Source: Saturnia japonica
Lineage: Eukaryota > Arthropoda > Insecta > Lepidoptera > Saturniidae
DNA length: 64,000 bases
Reading direction: 5' to 3'
NCBI GenBank assembly: GCA_033032175.1
Contig: CM065304.1
Span: 10,788,001-10,852,000, forward strand
Every line of letters begins with the position of its first letter. The first letter of the stretch is position 1. A program made the position numbers and the translations under genes. Under the pieces are notes generated by a model, which was not told the origin of the DNA, made no database searches, and saw nothing but the letters and a program-made list of their open reading frames with translations. Of this stretch, positions 34,475 to 46,036 are shown piece by piece.

Positions 34475-34870
34475 TCAATTTACGCTCTAAGAAAGCACTT
34501 TTAAACGTTTTTTAATTTTTTTCAAACTTACCTCACTGTTAGCCTAAGGGGCCCTATCCAAAACAGAGCCGCTTTTACAGCTTTACCGGGCTTGGGGGCG
34601 AGAACTTAAACCACTCAGACGCGAAAGCGTAGGCAACATGCGCGCAAGGGTGCCAATGTGGCCGGACCTCGGGATGGGCTGTTGCCGCGATTGCCCCTAA
34701 GTCGTGATCTGACTGATTCCCTATCCGGAAGGAAGGAAGAGAACATGTGTATATGTATTTATTGATCTGAAAATATTTCTACACTAGCTAGCGTAAAAAA
34801 AGAAAAACTCTTGAACGTAAAATACTATTACCGGTTCGGAAAACGTCCCAGTAACCGAGAAAAACTGGAA
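34475..34870 (-). repeat. LINE 3' untranslated fragment, copy 3 of the tail family
   Basis: The plus strand starts tttattcaatttacgctc, taagaaagcac as in the copies at 7324 and 12000. A GC-rich block follows at 34540-34720 (cttaccgggcttgggggcg-type wording, cgatgggctgttgccgcg-like text) with no open frame. The piece ctattaccggttcggaaaac near 34826 is also part of the family. It is likely the 3' untranslated region of a LINE, but no coding part is attached. Confidence 0.45.
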
Positions 34871-35164
34871 AAAAAGTAAATCTGATTAATCTTTCTTTTT
34901 TACTGCATGAATATTATTATATATGATATAACAGTCAATACTCATATTCGTATATGTTTATTCGTTATAATATGATAAGTATTTTCCAGCCATCATTATC
35001 AATTACTTAATGAACTACTCTATAACAACCTCTTGACAGTAAAATCTGCTCGATTTGGTTCTTGAACTAATTGTCCAGCAAATCGGTAATGTACTATGGA
35101 ACCCTATTATGGAACGTATTACCTATAACCTAAAAAACTTTTATTAATTTTACTAAGTTTAAAA

Positions 35165-35640
35165 CATGGAATGACCATCTAGTGTTTATTTCTAGTATTG
35201 AAATTATGCCGGTTGTGTACAAAATCTAGCTTACCAAAAATTTTCGAACATACATCAAGAATGTATGGGGCGGGGAATGTTAAGATATTAAATATCTGAA
35301 ACTTGTTCTTTAGTGATTCACGGGGCCCCACGATGTAGATTGCTCGAGTGCCCACTTTTGTAGTATAAATTTGGTATCTACTAAAGATCATGTGTCTCAC
35401 AGGGGCATACCCGTAAGACATTATTAAGTTATAGAAGTAAACAAAGTAGAATAAATTAAATCTTGTCAGCGTAGTTTTAATATGCAGTCCTCATTGTAAT
35501 TTTGAATCAATATCCAAGAACACAGTATTATCAACTAAGCCTAAATTCCCTTCTATCTTGTTATTACTATCAACACGTTGAACATTGGGCAAAGCAAATC
35601 TCATACATTTGGTTTGTTTGTATCTTAAGCCAACCATTCA
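35165..35640 (-). pseudogene. Second LINE relic, reverse-transcriptase C-terminus
   Basis: On the minus strand the text reads TKCMRFALPNVQRVDSNNK (about 35560-35620), LVDNTVFLDIDSKLQ followed by a stop, YFYNLIMSYGYAP, then ILTFPAPYILDVCSKIF and HNRHNFNTRNKH (35179-35215). This order (DNTVFLGI-D-LQW, LMSYG, ILT-PS-YI, NTRNK) is standard at the end of a jockey-like LINE open frame. The family differs from the relic at 33480-34460. One longer piece (35179-35421) is still open, the rest has stops. Confidence 0.78.
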
Positions 35641-36239
35641 GACATTTTAACTAAAGTATTCTGTGTTCAATTGACGTTTAATTGTTAAAAGTTAAAAAGT
35701 TAATTAAAAGCTTAATTGCATAACCTCTGAATCTATTCTTTTCACTTTGAGTTTATTTAAGTGCCGTTTGCAAAAATAACCATGTTGGCATTATTCCCAA
35801 TCACCGCTTTTGTTTCTCATAATAAATATAAATAATTGACCATTTCTTTATGTATATAAAAATCAAAAGCGGTAACAATGCCATCGAAGACCTTTCAGAG
35901 ATTACAGAACCCACCGAGTGCATCCTGCGACACCTCCAAGCTCTTAATATATATTGATTTCCTGAAACCAAACTACCGATCATTAAAAATCTATTGTGCT
36001 TTAAAATATTCTACTAGCTGGTTAATCTTAATTTTCTCAAAAATGTCGCTAATCGAGGGAAACACTAAAATTGGTCTATAACTTCGAAGATAGCTTTTAA
36101 AGCTTGGTTATATAATAAAATAACTTTTAATATTTTCATTACATTAAGGATATTTTCTGATTCTACATACTTCTCTAGATAAATCAGTCAGTAAGTTATC
36201 CTTTTAATAATAATAATGATATAGATAAATTAAGGAAAA
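35641..36239. other. AT-rich stretch, no supported gene
   Basis: Two frames of 60-67 codons overlap at 35801-36081 on opposite strands; neither has a recognisable protein. The segment 35870-35950 is less AT-rich (cctttcagagattacagaac, ccaccgagtgcatcctg) but I cannot name it. Confidence 0.4.
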
Positions 36240-36830
36240 GGTAATGAATTCTTGCTTGCTCCCATCTCTTACTTACGCATGTCAGACGTGGAAATATACA
36301 CATCGCGTGATTAATAAAATACACTCTACCGTGATTAGAAACCACACTAAAGTAACTAATGCTCTTAGATGTTCATTAAAACTAAAGTGACGGTGGGCAG
36401 GACATGTTGCCAGAATTACTGATGATCGATGGACAAGCCGACTAACAACATGGTCTTGTCCAATAGGTACTAAAAAAGAGGGAGACCTAAATAGCGAAGG
36501 GAAGACGACAATAAAAAAACTAGTAGGGATTAAATGGTTGTTAGAAGCTAAAGATAGAGACCGCTGGAACAGTCTGGAGGAGGCCTTCAACCTCACGTGA
36601 AGGGTTCTTGTTCTTTTTAAATTTTAAAGATTAGGTAATATTTACTCATTTAAACTAAAACATTTATTATTTATTATTAACCTACTTTCGAAAACTTTAC
36701 GTGTACATATTTCTTTATTACTATATTATTAACTTCAACTTGATTTATGCGTGTAACTTTAATTATTATTTAATTGCAAGAAATAAAAGGCTTTTTTTAA
36801 ATTATATTTATAGATAAATTATTATTATAT
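36240..36830 (+). pseudogene. RTE-like LINE 3' end with 3' untranslated tail
   Basis: On the plus strand the segment gives LLPSLTYACQTWKYT (about 36258-36300), an RRWAGHVARITDDRW segment (36390-36435), then GIKWLLEAKDRDRWNSLEEA (36530-36585) and a stop. This is the end of the reverse-transcriptase protein of an RTE-like element; it differs in sequence from the relic at 12890-14860. A 230-base AT-rich tail follows, ending near a gaaataaaagg signal (36780-36790). Stops interrupt the coding text. The 104-codon minus-strand frame here is a by-product. Confidence 0.7.
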
Positions 36831-37020
36831 AAAAAGGATAACTAACTGACTGGCATATCAACGCACAACCCAAACTACTGGGGCTAGGAGCTAGGCCCGT
36901 TAAAATTTGCATGTGGATTCCTGATCATTTTTGAAGATAGATCTATGAAATTTGATATTTCGCAATTCAGTTGGAATATAACAACGACGTGACAAGCGAC
37001 CGAAGTCGCGGGTAAAATGC
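36831..37020 (+). mobile_element. Helitron-like fragment (family C 5' end)
   Basis: The piece begins near tatataaaaaggataactaa, includes ctggcatatcaacgcacaac, and ends gcgaccgaagtcgcgggtaa. The first part matches the 5' ends of 31088-31532 and 46195-46638 read inverted; the gaccgaagtcgcgg hairpin region resembles a Helitron-like 3' end, but CTAG is not present. Confidence 0.45.
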
Positions 37021-37083
37021 TACTTAAATATGTTAACCAGACGTGATCAAACGTGACAAATATCGACAATTAAACTAAATATA

Positions 37084-37111
37084 CACACATCAAAAAAGTC
37101 TAAGCAACATG
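37084..37111 (+). repeat. Left terminal inverted repeat of the Tc1-like transposon
   Basis: It begins cacacatcaaaaaagtct and continues aagcaacatg. The TA before it is one half of the target duplication. Confidence 0.9.
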
Positions 37112-37389
37112 CGTGATATTACAAATTTTTCCATTTATATTAATTAATTTCTAAATATTTACTCAAACAAAGTGCGTAGGTAAGTAAACTTTTTTGTTAT
37201 TGATTACATACTGGCTGGTTGTAAAAAAAAATTTGATTATGTTTTGTTTTTTCATAAAATTCAAATGACTGCGAATTTGCTTGAATTTAAGTGCGTTTTA
37301 ATTGCTACGTTTAGTCTTGATTTTATAATTTTATCAACCATTTAAATAAAGTTAGCGATAAAATTGAATTGTTAGATAATCTTGACGTC

Positions 37390-38337
37390 ATGAAGCGACG
37401 TCATTTGATGGCAGATGAAATGCAAAGAGCTGTAGGGATGTTGCAAGCGGAAAGTAATCAATCTCAGGTATCTCGACATTTTGGCATTCATAGAAATATT
37501 ATTTGTCGTCTTTGGCAGCGCTACAATAATACAGGAGAACCCGCTGAACAGCATCCAGGCCGTAAAAGGAGTACAACCACTCGGCAAGACCGGTACATAC
37601 AACTGACTGCAAGACGCCAGCCGATGTTAACCGCTCGAGAGATAAGTTTGAGGCTACAAATTTCAAGTGGTGTTGATGTAAGTCCTAAAACTGTGCGAAA
37701 TCGACTGCATGAGTACGGCCTACGAGCTCGACGCCCAATCAGGTGCCCATCGATACGTCACGGGAATCGCGCTCGTCGACATGAATGGTGTAGAGAACGC
37801 ATAACATGGACCCAGGAACAATGGGATAAAATTATGTTTTCCGATGAGTCGCGATTCGGGTTTAAGCCTGATACAAGAAGGGTGCGAGTGTATCGTCGGC
37901 CCGGAAATACTGAAAAGCTCAGGTGCGTTCAGGAAGTTCATCCATACAGCGGCTCAACAGTTATGTTATGGGCGGGTATTATGAAGAACAGGCGAACTGA
38001 GCTCGTTTTTGTAAATGGAAACATGAATGCTGAAAATTACATTGAGGATATTCTCAGACCTTATGTCTACCCATTTGCGCAAACCTTTGGCTCCGATTTT
38101 AGGTTAATGCATGACAATGCGCGTTCACATACAGCTCGGCGAACCAGTGAATACTTTGCAACGGAGAACATCCGGGTATTGCCCTGGCCTGCACAATCGC
38201 CAGATCTCAACCCCATCGAGCACGCATGGGACATGCTCCAGAGACGTGTTTTGAAGGAATTGGACGAAGCGACAACAACCCAACAGCTGAAGGATTTGCT
38301 ACAATTCCATTGGGAGCGAATACCGCAAATGACATAA
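37390..38337 (+). CDS. Tc1-like DD34E transposase, intact
   Basis: The gene codes for a 315-residue cut-and-paste transposase, normal length is about 340. An upstream TTG would add seven residues, but the ATG at 37390 is the natural start. The N-terminus has a helix-turn-helix (SQVSRHFGIHRNIICRLWQR), a PGRKRSTT linker and a second helix-turn-helix (LTAREISLRLQ, PKTVRNRLHE). The catalytic domain has the first Asp in IMFSDESRFGF, the second in RLMHDNARSHTA and the Glu in QSPDLNPIEHAWD. There are 34 residues between the second Asp and the Glu, the DD34E signature of true Tc1 elements. No stop or frame break is present. A polyadenylation-like aataaa lies downstream near 38431. Confidence 0.93.
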   Translation: MKRRHLMADEMQRAVGMLQAESNQSQVSRHFGIHRNIICRLWQRYNNTGEPAEQHPGRKRSTTTRQDRYIQLTARRQPMLTAREISLRLQISSGVDVSPKTVRNRLHEYGLRARRPIRCPSIRHGNRARRHEWCRERITWTQEQWDKIMFSDESRFGFKPDTRRVRVYRRPGNTEKLRCVQEVHPYSGSTVMLWAGIMKNRRTELVFVNGNMNAENYIEDILRPYVYPFAQTFGSDFRLMHDNARSHTARRTSEYFATENIRVLPWPAQSPDLNPIEHAWDMLQRRVLKELDEATTTQQLKDLLQFHWERIPQMT

Positions 38338-38652
38338 ACAGTCTCATTAATTCAATTAATAATCGTTGCCGACAAGTTCTGAATAGCAGAGGAGCCCATA
38401 CTTTGTATTCAATTGTTCTATTCTTTCACAATAAATACATTTTCTTTAGAAATTTCATTTTGTAAGAAAAAAGTTTAGTTTCTTATGTATCTTAGTTTCT
38501 ACAGTATATTCTAATATTGTTCATTTCTGTTATTAAAAGAACTTATAAAGTCAACAGCTGTTATTTTTACATCATAGAACCCTAAAGACATTATTTTAAA
38601 AATAAAATACAACGTTATAATGTGAAGAACCATCCTAAAATTTAAATTAGTA

Positions 38653-38680
38653 CATGTTGCTTAGACTTTTTTGATGAGTT
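38653..38680 (-). repeat. Right terminal inverted repeat of the Tc1-like transposon
   Basis: Reads catgttgcttagactttttt then gatgagtt on the plus strand, the inverse of the left end with two mismatches, followed by TA. Confidence 0.9.
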
Positions 38681-38682
38681 TA

Positions 38683-39796
38683 GTTTAATAACCGATTCTC
38701 CAAATGTTTTCGGTGTGTTTCAAAGTTAATTATTTGAAGTAGGTACCTTATTATTTAACTGCCACTAATCAAAGTAAAATTAATTTTAAATTTATAGGTG
38801 CTATCAATTGTTTTACAATTAATGGGCTTACATATTGTTTTTTTATGCCTGCAGCTTCGCTAATGCCATGTTTGAAAAATGTAATTCATATATGATTTCT
38901 CCATATAAATTTTGGACCCTCGTTAGAAGTTGTATTTTCGAGAATGCGTTCTTAACGGATACCTAAGCCATAATAGCTATACGCGTGTCAAATTTCAGCA
39001 AAATCCGTTGTGGTTTGAGCTCTCTGTTAATATAACGGTTTCCTTTTATATATGTCAAAACTTAGATTCTATTATTTAATGTGATTTTGTTCGATTTTAA
39101 CTGGTTTACTCAAACTAACTATGTTAGGTACTGAAACAAACCATGTTTTGCATAATTGCGGCTTGTCCTGGTACAAAGGGATATCTCTGAATTGGATTGT
39201 TTGACAAATTATCTTTGATTAAAATAGAAAAAATACAACCGAAACCTCAATACATATTTATGTACACACCATCGCTACGGAAATTGTCTGAACCGTTGAA
39301 GGAAACGGGAACCCATTATTACGCTTGTACAAATGCAAGAAAACATTGTGTTCTCTCCGCCCCTTCTTATACAGCTTTTTACGATTAATCGTTACTTGGA
39401 ATGTTAAAAAAATATACCATTTACAATTTTAAGTAAAACAGTGTTAATTTATTTTTACAGCTTTTTTGTGCGTTCTCTTTTGGGTTTTCATTTAGAAGAA
39501 TGTGAACCATAATCCACCTTGCGAATCAACTGCACATTTTCTTTGGATTATGCGTTAGGTGAATATCTAGGAGCAAATTAGCCAAGTTCTGTCGTGATTA
39601 GATCTACTCACAATAAATTTAGGAGTTTCTAACTGAAATCACACACGCGACCTCTAGATTATCTGTTCATAATCATCACGGTGTCTGTCAATACAAAGGC
39701 AGTCAAGTTCGTTTGTACCTATTTGTGTAATAAATTTATGTTCAACCAAACTTATATTTATTGCACCTTTAATAATAAACTGGATTTATGCAAATA
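38683..39796. other. Dispersed-repeat remains, no gene
   Basis: At 38840-39045 wording such as tgcctgcagcttcgctaat, then gtcaaatttcagcaaaatcc and gtttgagctctctgttaata suggests an eroded short element of Helitron-like type. The 63-codon frame at 39197-39388 has no known relative. Nothing else seen. Confidence 0.4.
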
Positions 39797-40175
39797 CTAG
39801 CTGTGCCCCACGGTTTCACCCAAATATAATTTAAAAGAAATCACTCATTGACGATTTTTATAATACTTCATTAAAGACATTTTTAATAGGTGGCCAGATG
39901 CGTCACATCGCACGACTCGTTCGCGCCACTACTACTATAGACATAGACCCAAGCCCAGTGTAGAATTATTTTAATTTTCTATTAACTCTTCAAATTATGA
40001 ATACAAATAAGATTCTGTAAAGGGCGAAGTATATCTTCATAAAGTTTTTGGCTTACGTATAATAGATAGGCATAGTTATGCTATCGCGGACTTTTTATAA
40101 ATATACTAAGGTCCATTATTTTTGTGTACCATTGAATTTACGTATCACCAACTTACGTAACACTAAAATTAAATA
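39797..40175 (-). mobile_element. Helitron-like family B copy, 3' part
   Basis: On the minus strand it ends CCGTGGGGCACAGCTAG before T (CTAG at 39797-39800). Blocks cacgactcgttcgcgcc, taggcatagttatgctatcg and caccaacttacgtaaca correspond to parts of 8147-8964. The 5' end is eroded and its exact limit unclear. Confidence 0.55.
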
Positions 40176-42096
40176 AATTTTATCAAAAAGATTCATACCA
40201 ATAAAATGCGGCATGGATTTTACTATGATTTTATCTAGAGATAATAATCAAATAATTGTATAATACTGTCATTCGGACTAGGTATGGATTGTGGACATAG
40301 AAAAAATATCGATAGCTACATGTATCACATCACATCTCTATTTCATGGACGAATCTATTTTCTTATCGTTACGACCTCTAACTTTCATCCATTGCGCCAT
40401 GAGGTTCAACATATTCATTAATCGAATTCTACTAAGACAGCAATTTAGTATTTACGTGTGGAATGAGATGCCATCTTTAACGTAACTCACAATACAACTG
40501 TTATTTTTACTATATATATATAGATATATTGACATAAAACTGTCATCGAGCCAAGTAAATTTTTTCAAAGCTCCCACTAAAAATTTGTGAAAATTCAATA
40601 ATTGTACTAACATGATCATGTGATACCTTAACCTTTGCGCAAAACCCTAATTTATATATTGGTGCTACTACAATTATGATTGGTGATCGTGTTATTAAAA
40701 TATTGACCTCAACAAAAGTGACAGTTAAAACATTTTCCACTTACTCCATTAAAATAGTGTGCTAACGACATTTCATATTGATAATTGTCACTGAATTCTG
40801 TATGATCTAATACCAACCAACAATACTTTTAATACAAATGGATTACACAGTATTAAAACTGAATTTCCATTGCTGGCGCTCATTTAATTCGGACGTCAAA
40901 ATAAATTGTACAGGAGTTATGAATTGTCAGAATATTTTTAGACACGGAAATGTCTGTACATTATAAATTTAAAAGTGAATTGGATCATTACCTTTGGACT
41001 CCATATATCTGTAGGAGATTTGTAAGCTGTTATATCTCAGAAAAAGGCTATTGGAAAGACTCAGATTTTTTTCTGTCTTTTTCTACAACTGATACTTTAT
41101 ATGGTAAAAATGACAAAAGGTAGATTTTTGTGGTAGATTCATCAGTGTTCGATTCGAATAGATATTTTCTAGAGATGTGAAAAAAAGAGATTATTCATTT
41201 TTTTTATTAATAATCGATTAATCTTTTATAAAAATCAATTCTTTTTTCACTGTCGATTTTTTCATGATAGATCTATTTCTTTTTGTGAAATTAGGTATTC
41301 AATCACCCTTCTTCTTACTAACTTGCCAACTAGTCCTCTTTATTGAAAACCATTACTGCCATTATAAAGTGAATATAGTGTCCTGTCTTAGGACGGATTC
41401 AGTATCCCAATAAGATGGTGGCTCCCTTATTAAAATTTTCTAGGTAGTTTTTGTGGCAAATCAAAATTCATGCTTCCAATTTATATTTATAATCCACTTC
41501 ACATATGCACAATATCTAAGCTATATCACACAAAACGCTATCAGTATTACATAAAATAGGGTCTAAAATTGTAAAAGTTCCGCAATAACCATATGTGACG
41601 GAATTGTTTATCTTAAAAAGTTAAAAAAAAAATTGTGATAGCTTTTAACTATCTTTTATGGTTGACTCAATATATCCTTAAATTATGCTTTGCGAAGATG
41701 TTTCTATAAACATGGTATTAATCCTTTTTGAAATAAATACAATGTTCATCACAAGTATTTCATTTTGAACAAAATTGTCCTCGACATCAATTCATTTCAA
41801 TAAATATCTTAGGACATATCACAGTTTTAAAATAACTCCGCAGCAAATTAAAGAAAGTTTCTGCTCCTTTAGAATTATATTATAGGTACCTATGACTCAC
41901 TCTTTCTAACCTCTCTCTCTCTCTCTTATGTGACGCAGACGAAGTTGTGCTGGTCAGCTAGTTAAAAATAAAAACCACAACATGTCATTTCAAGATCTCA
42001 CCAAAAACTTCAATCGCCCTTAAATATCATCCATAAATATCGTTATTTATAAAGAAATAATGAGTTGCTTTTTATTTACGCAATGTAAAATAATTT
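40176..42096. other. Gene-free stretch ending in a Helitron-like remnant
   Basis: No gene. Frames at 40291-40485 and 40543-40740 look like chance. A poorly preserved element may span about 41640-41961: it starts near cttttatggttgactcaata, carries a (ct)n run at 41914-41928 and ends cagctag (CTAG 41958-41961) before T, like the other Helitron-like ends. Confidence 0.4.
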
Positions 42097-42603
42097 CAAG
42101 CTGTGCTCCACGGTTTCGCCCGTGTTAGTTTTATACGACAAACACCACAACGCCAACGCACCCGTGTACTCTATCATAATTGTTCTTCCCACAAGTACAA
42201 ATTATTTTAATTTTTCATTATCCCCTAAACTATGTGTCCAAATAACATGCTATAAAGGGAAAATTTTAACTTTATAAAATGGTAATTTTTTTATTTCTAG
42301 GAAATACAATAGTTTTGTTTATACAAAATTACATACAATACAGTACATAGCAATATTTACCATGTCTAATATAATTAACATAAATATTTTTTTTATTTTT
42401 AACAATTGTTTGTTATAAAATAGCTTATTGTGCCTTATATATAAGAGATAGGCATATGCTATCGCGGACTATTTTTTAGATATACTAAAGCCCAATATTT
42501 CTGTAGCACGTTGTATTTACGTACCACTAAAAATTATCGCAGCGCACGCTGATAGCTTAACATAAAATAAATCTTTCCTCTTTATAATTAATATAGGTAT
42601 AGA
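42097..42603 (-). mobile_element. Helitron-like family B copy, near full length
   Basis: On the minus strand it starts TCTATACCTATATTAATTAT then aaagaggaaag, a typical 5' block, and ends CGTGGAGCACAGCTTG (CTAG mutated to CTTG). It shares with 8147-8964 the blocks caacgcacccgtgtactcta, aaactatgtgtccaaat and gagataggcatatgctatcg, in inverted orientation. It is about 300 bp shorter, so an internal part is missing. No coding capacity. Confidence 0.6.
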
Positions 42604-42750
42604 AAATCAAATATCCAAAACATTTGTGCGATTAAGAAGAATGTGTGTACTAAGATTGTAATCAATATGGAACTGCTGTAAGCGATATTCATCATTTAAT
42701 TGTGCTATATAGTTGTTCTCTAGAAATAAAAACAAATGTCTTCATAAATA

Positions 42751-43019
42751 CATACATACCAACACGCCTGTATCCCCGAAGGGTTAGGCAGAGGCGAACT
42801 AATGTACACCCACAGTTCGCCGAGTATGTTTTTAGGTCCCATGTAACAGGGGGCGAGCCCACTGCCATTAATCGGGCACAAACCCAAACTCCGAGCTACT
42901 ACTGAGAATTTCATAGACAAACCCAATAATACTTTGCTCGACCTGGGAATCGAACCCAGGACATCGATCATAGCAGTCGCGCTTACGACCACTAGGCTAA
43001 TGAGGCAGTTAAAAAATTA
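42751..43019 (-). repeat. tRNA-derived SINE with 15-bp target duplication
   Basis: Read on the minus strand the head resembles a tRNA: A box TAGCCTAGTGGTC (42987-42999 inverted) and B box GGTTCGATTCC (42946-42956 inverted). A tRNA-unrelated body follows and ends GGGGATACAGGCGTGTTGG. The 15 bases atgtcttcataaata stand at both sides (42736-42750 and 43020-43034) without mismatch, proof of insertion by LINE-type target priming. The head could be taken for a tRNA gene but lacks the acceptor stem pairing. Other copies: 30825-31060 and 20455-20510. Confidence 0.88.
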
Positions 43020-43034
43020 ATGTCTTCATAAATA

Positions 43035-44546
43035 TGGCATTTTAATTACTTATGGATATAGAAATAAATACAAGTGATATTAAAAGAGTAACACCACTCG
43101 TAAGTTGGCAGTCATATTATGTTAAACTCTTAGAAAGTTTATTGGTTGGCATTATTATAATTTATTGCATCAATTTGAAATTATAATGGCTTGTATTGTA
43201 AATTTACTGCATAAACTGGATGCAGTGACGTTAATCGGGTCTGAGTTTAAAATTTCAAATGTATCAAAACAACTCAAAGTTAAGAAACTGTATGATATAA
43301 TAATGCGCATTAATTTTCAATGAAAAGATCGCATCCTTTGCAAGTTTGTTTTCTAAATTTATCTTTGCCTTTACGGAGAGACGTTTTATGTTGAGTACCT
43401 ATATTATGATTTTCTACAATTGTAGAAGGTAAATTATAACTTATTTAGGTGGTATATGATAATTTCAAAATTGGTTTCAAGTTGTTAGTGTGCCTTCGAG
43501 TAGTCTATAAAATGAACGTGTTATAATTACTTAATAATAGAAATTATGATTATTGGGACAATAATATCTGCTTACGGACAAAATTAAACTATTAATTGAA
43601 GTTGTTATCTGGCCCGCCCAGTGCAAAGCGGTGAGTGGCCATTCAAAGTTAGTAATCTGTATATTATATAAAAATAAATGTATCTTTGTTTGTTTCTCCC
43701 CTATATATTTCTAAGCCATTCATTAGATTGCATAAATCCTTACTGAGTTGTTATATGTACGACTGAGAAATTTCAGTATTAGTAAAATCAGTTTACAATA
43801 GGTGACGCGCGAATCGTTTCATTTAGAACACAACGGTTGAAAGTTGGTTATCCCACAAACAAGGTAAAGAGCCATGCTTTAATATTGAATTGTTAATAAA
43901 ATGCAGTTTGAACCTTTCCGTTATTTAATGGCTCCATAACAATTATATTACTTTTCAGAATATGAGCTTAATCGGTCAAGTTGTTCAAAAGTTATAAAGT
44001 CATTAGCAGACACAAATAAGATTATGCTCAGAACTACAATCTTTCGATATATTTTTGTTTGTTGACAAAAAAATACATTTTAAAAATAATAATAAAAATA
44101 GTATGCCACAGGTATTTATAGCATACAAGAGCATATCTAACAGTATACCAAGCACCCGCCCTACTTATATTGTTTCGCTTATGAAATGTAACTTGAACGC
44201 ACACAAGCTGCTCTGCTCCATACACACAAACATAGACAGCCGTTATTTATATTCGTGTCGCTAAAATGGCATGTAAATTCTGAGACAAATATACAGCACA
44301 AAATGGATTGAACTCTTTGAACTCATGCTACCGTATTTTAAAAGTATTAATTAGATTGTTAACCCACAGAGTTGAAGCTATCTGTGTGAAATTTATAAGT
44401 AAAAGAAGACATTAATTGAAATCCAAATGATGTACAGGACAATTCTGTTCAAAATTAAATACTTGTGATTAATAACATATTTATTTCGTTAAGAATTAAA
44501 ACCATGTTTATAAAAACGCCTACGCAAATAATTAATTATTTTAGAA
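43035..44546. other. Gene-free AT-rich stretch
   Basis: No gene recognised. At 43660-43810 the wording tatattatataaaaataaat, cctatatatttctaagccat resembles a Helitron-like 5' region. Overlapping frames on opposite strands at 44034-44264 have no known relative. Confidence 0.4.
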
Positions 44547-44596
44547 GTAAATAATTAAATTATGTTTATACCACCTACGTACGACTTATAAACTCA

Positions 44597-44692
<96 letters not shown>

Positions 44693-44829
44693 ATTTTATA
44701 ATTATATATATGGATTTTATATATTATATATATATATATATAATTATATATATTTTATAATTATATATAAACTCATAATTCTGAGTTTATAAGTCGTACG
44801 TATGTATAAACATAATTTAATTATTTACT
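44547..44829. repeat. Large palindrome with a (TA)n centre
   Basis: The left arm 44547-44599 (gtaaataattaaattatgtt ... tataaactcagaa) and the right arm 44780-44829 are inverted copies with one mismatch and a 3-base gap, about 50 bases each. The 180-base spacer is nearly all A and T: a pure (TA)n run of about 45 units (44599-44689), then degenerate TA and a second short (TA)n. The whole can fold as one long hairpin. A 19-base poly-A run follows at 44831-44849. The TA length is likely variable between individuals and hard to assemble. Confidence 0.85.
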
Positions 44830-44849
44830 AAAAAAAAAAAAAAAAAAAA

Positions 44850-45834
44850 GTATTTTATACATTCATGATATTCACTATGAGTTTCGTAAAGATTCCATCT
44901 AGTGACTGCTTATTGAACTACTTTTTTAATAGATAGCTGTCTAACAGTCATAAATGTATTCAGAAACACATGATTAAATAAGCTTTGTTTATGCTACAGT
45001 TATCTTTATGGAATCAATAGCTAACGAGTAGTTATTTAGTTGTTACTACATATACACCTATAACTGTTGCTGAAACCCAACAAATCAAAAGAAAATCATA
45101 GAAGGATTTATCACTATGTGTATAGTGGTCGCAATTCCTACCATCCCGCTATATTACTGGACATGCACCGGCTGATTTCAAAAACGACAAACCAAAAGAA
45201 AATCATACATGGGTGGATGATACTGTATGTATGGTATTGTCATTATATGCCACTAAGAATCCAATGCATTAACCGTCCCAATAAAACTTCAAAAACAATC
45301 TAAATCACCATTATTGTACCTGGTTGCGGGAAGGTTTTTTGAAAAACGTGAAACCCCTTTTGTTTCTTCCTTACCAAAAGCACAAATATGAATTTTTCAT
45401 ATCCCTAATTTGAGACATGATGGTTTCTTTATAAAACTTTCACCCAAGTTTTATGTCACCACAGGTAGAATAACAATAAAATAATTAGAACTGTATAATC
45501 CAGATAACTTACAATAGGCATATTGCTTAGAATATACAAACGCCCGCGAGCAGCGGTTTAATAGCACACGTCACATTTTAATCATAAAATAAAACAGTAA
45601 TTATGCAATACTGCGTAGATAAAGAGTTTAAAAATACTTCAGCTAATCTAAAAAATAATACTGGACTTTCATTTATTAGGTAAGTATTAGAAATACATTG
45701 CATATTAAGTTATTAACGCTATCATTTCATGATTATTGCAAATGCGCATAATACATCAACAAACCGGTTGTCGTGGAAGTTGATGTAATTCCACCATAAC
45801 CGCGCATGCATGTTGATGTTCCCGTATTTCCCTC
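44850..45834. other. AT-rich stretch with a short internal duplication
   Basis: No gene. The phrase caaaagaaaatcata occurs twice (near 45085 and 45199), each after acaaa(t/c), about 115 bases apart. A 78-codon frame at 45067-45303 spans it and is unlikely to be coding. Confidence 0.4.
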
Positions 45835-46036
45835 TTACATATTTTCATTTCCTATTTTCTATCCTTAAAGTTTTATTTTCGCTACAAAAAGTACTCTATA
45901 TCCTTTCCCAATGTCCAATCTATTTCTATACCAAAATTCATTAAAATTGGTTCAGCAGTTTGAGCGTGAAAACGTAACAGACAGACAGACAGACAAACAG
46001 ATAGAGTTACTTTCGCATTTATAATATTAGTATGGA
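45835..46036 (-). mobile_element. Helitron-like fragment, 5' end
   Basis: On the minus strand it starts TCCATACTAATATTATAAAT after an A (46037), then gcgaaagtaactctatctg, a (gtct)n run and a segment matching ttcattaaaattggttcagc. This 5' arrangement is very common in Lepidoptera. The 3' end was not found. Confidence 0.55.

Larger units (their letters stand above)
37084..38680 (+). mobile_element. Tc1-like transposon, complete
   Basis: A 1597-bp element with 28-bp terminal inverted repeats (37084-37111 and 38653-38680; core catcaaaaaagtctaagcaa is perfect, two mismatches near the outer end). TA stands directly outside both ends (37082-37083 and 38681-38682), the target duplication of the Tc1/mariner superfamily. 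It holds one open transposase gene on the plus strand. Its state suggests recent insertion and possible activity. Confidence 0.92.

Noticed and set aside
36282..36596. 104-codon minus-strand frame
   Set aside because: It is antisense to the RTE-like LINE end (GHVARITDDRW on the plus strand).
42751..43019. tRNA gene on the minus strand
   Set aside because: A and B boxes and an anticodon-arm-like stretch are present, but the acceptor stem does not pair and the sequence continues into a SINE body with a target duplication.
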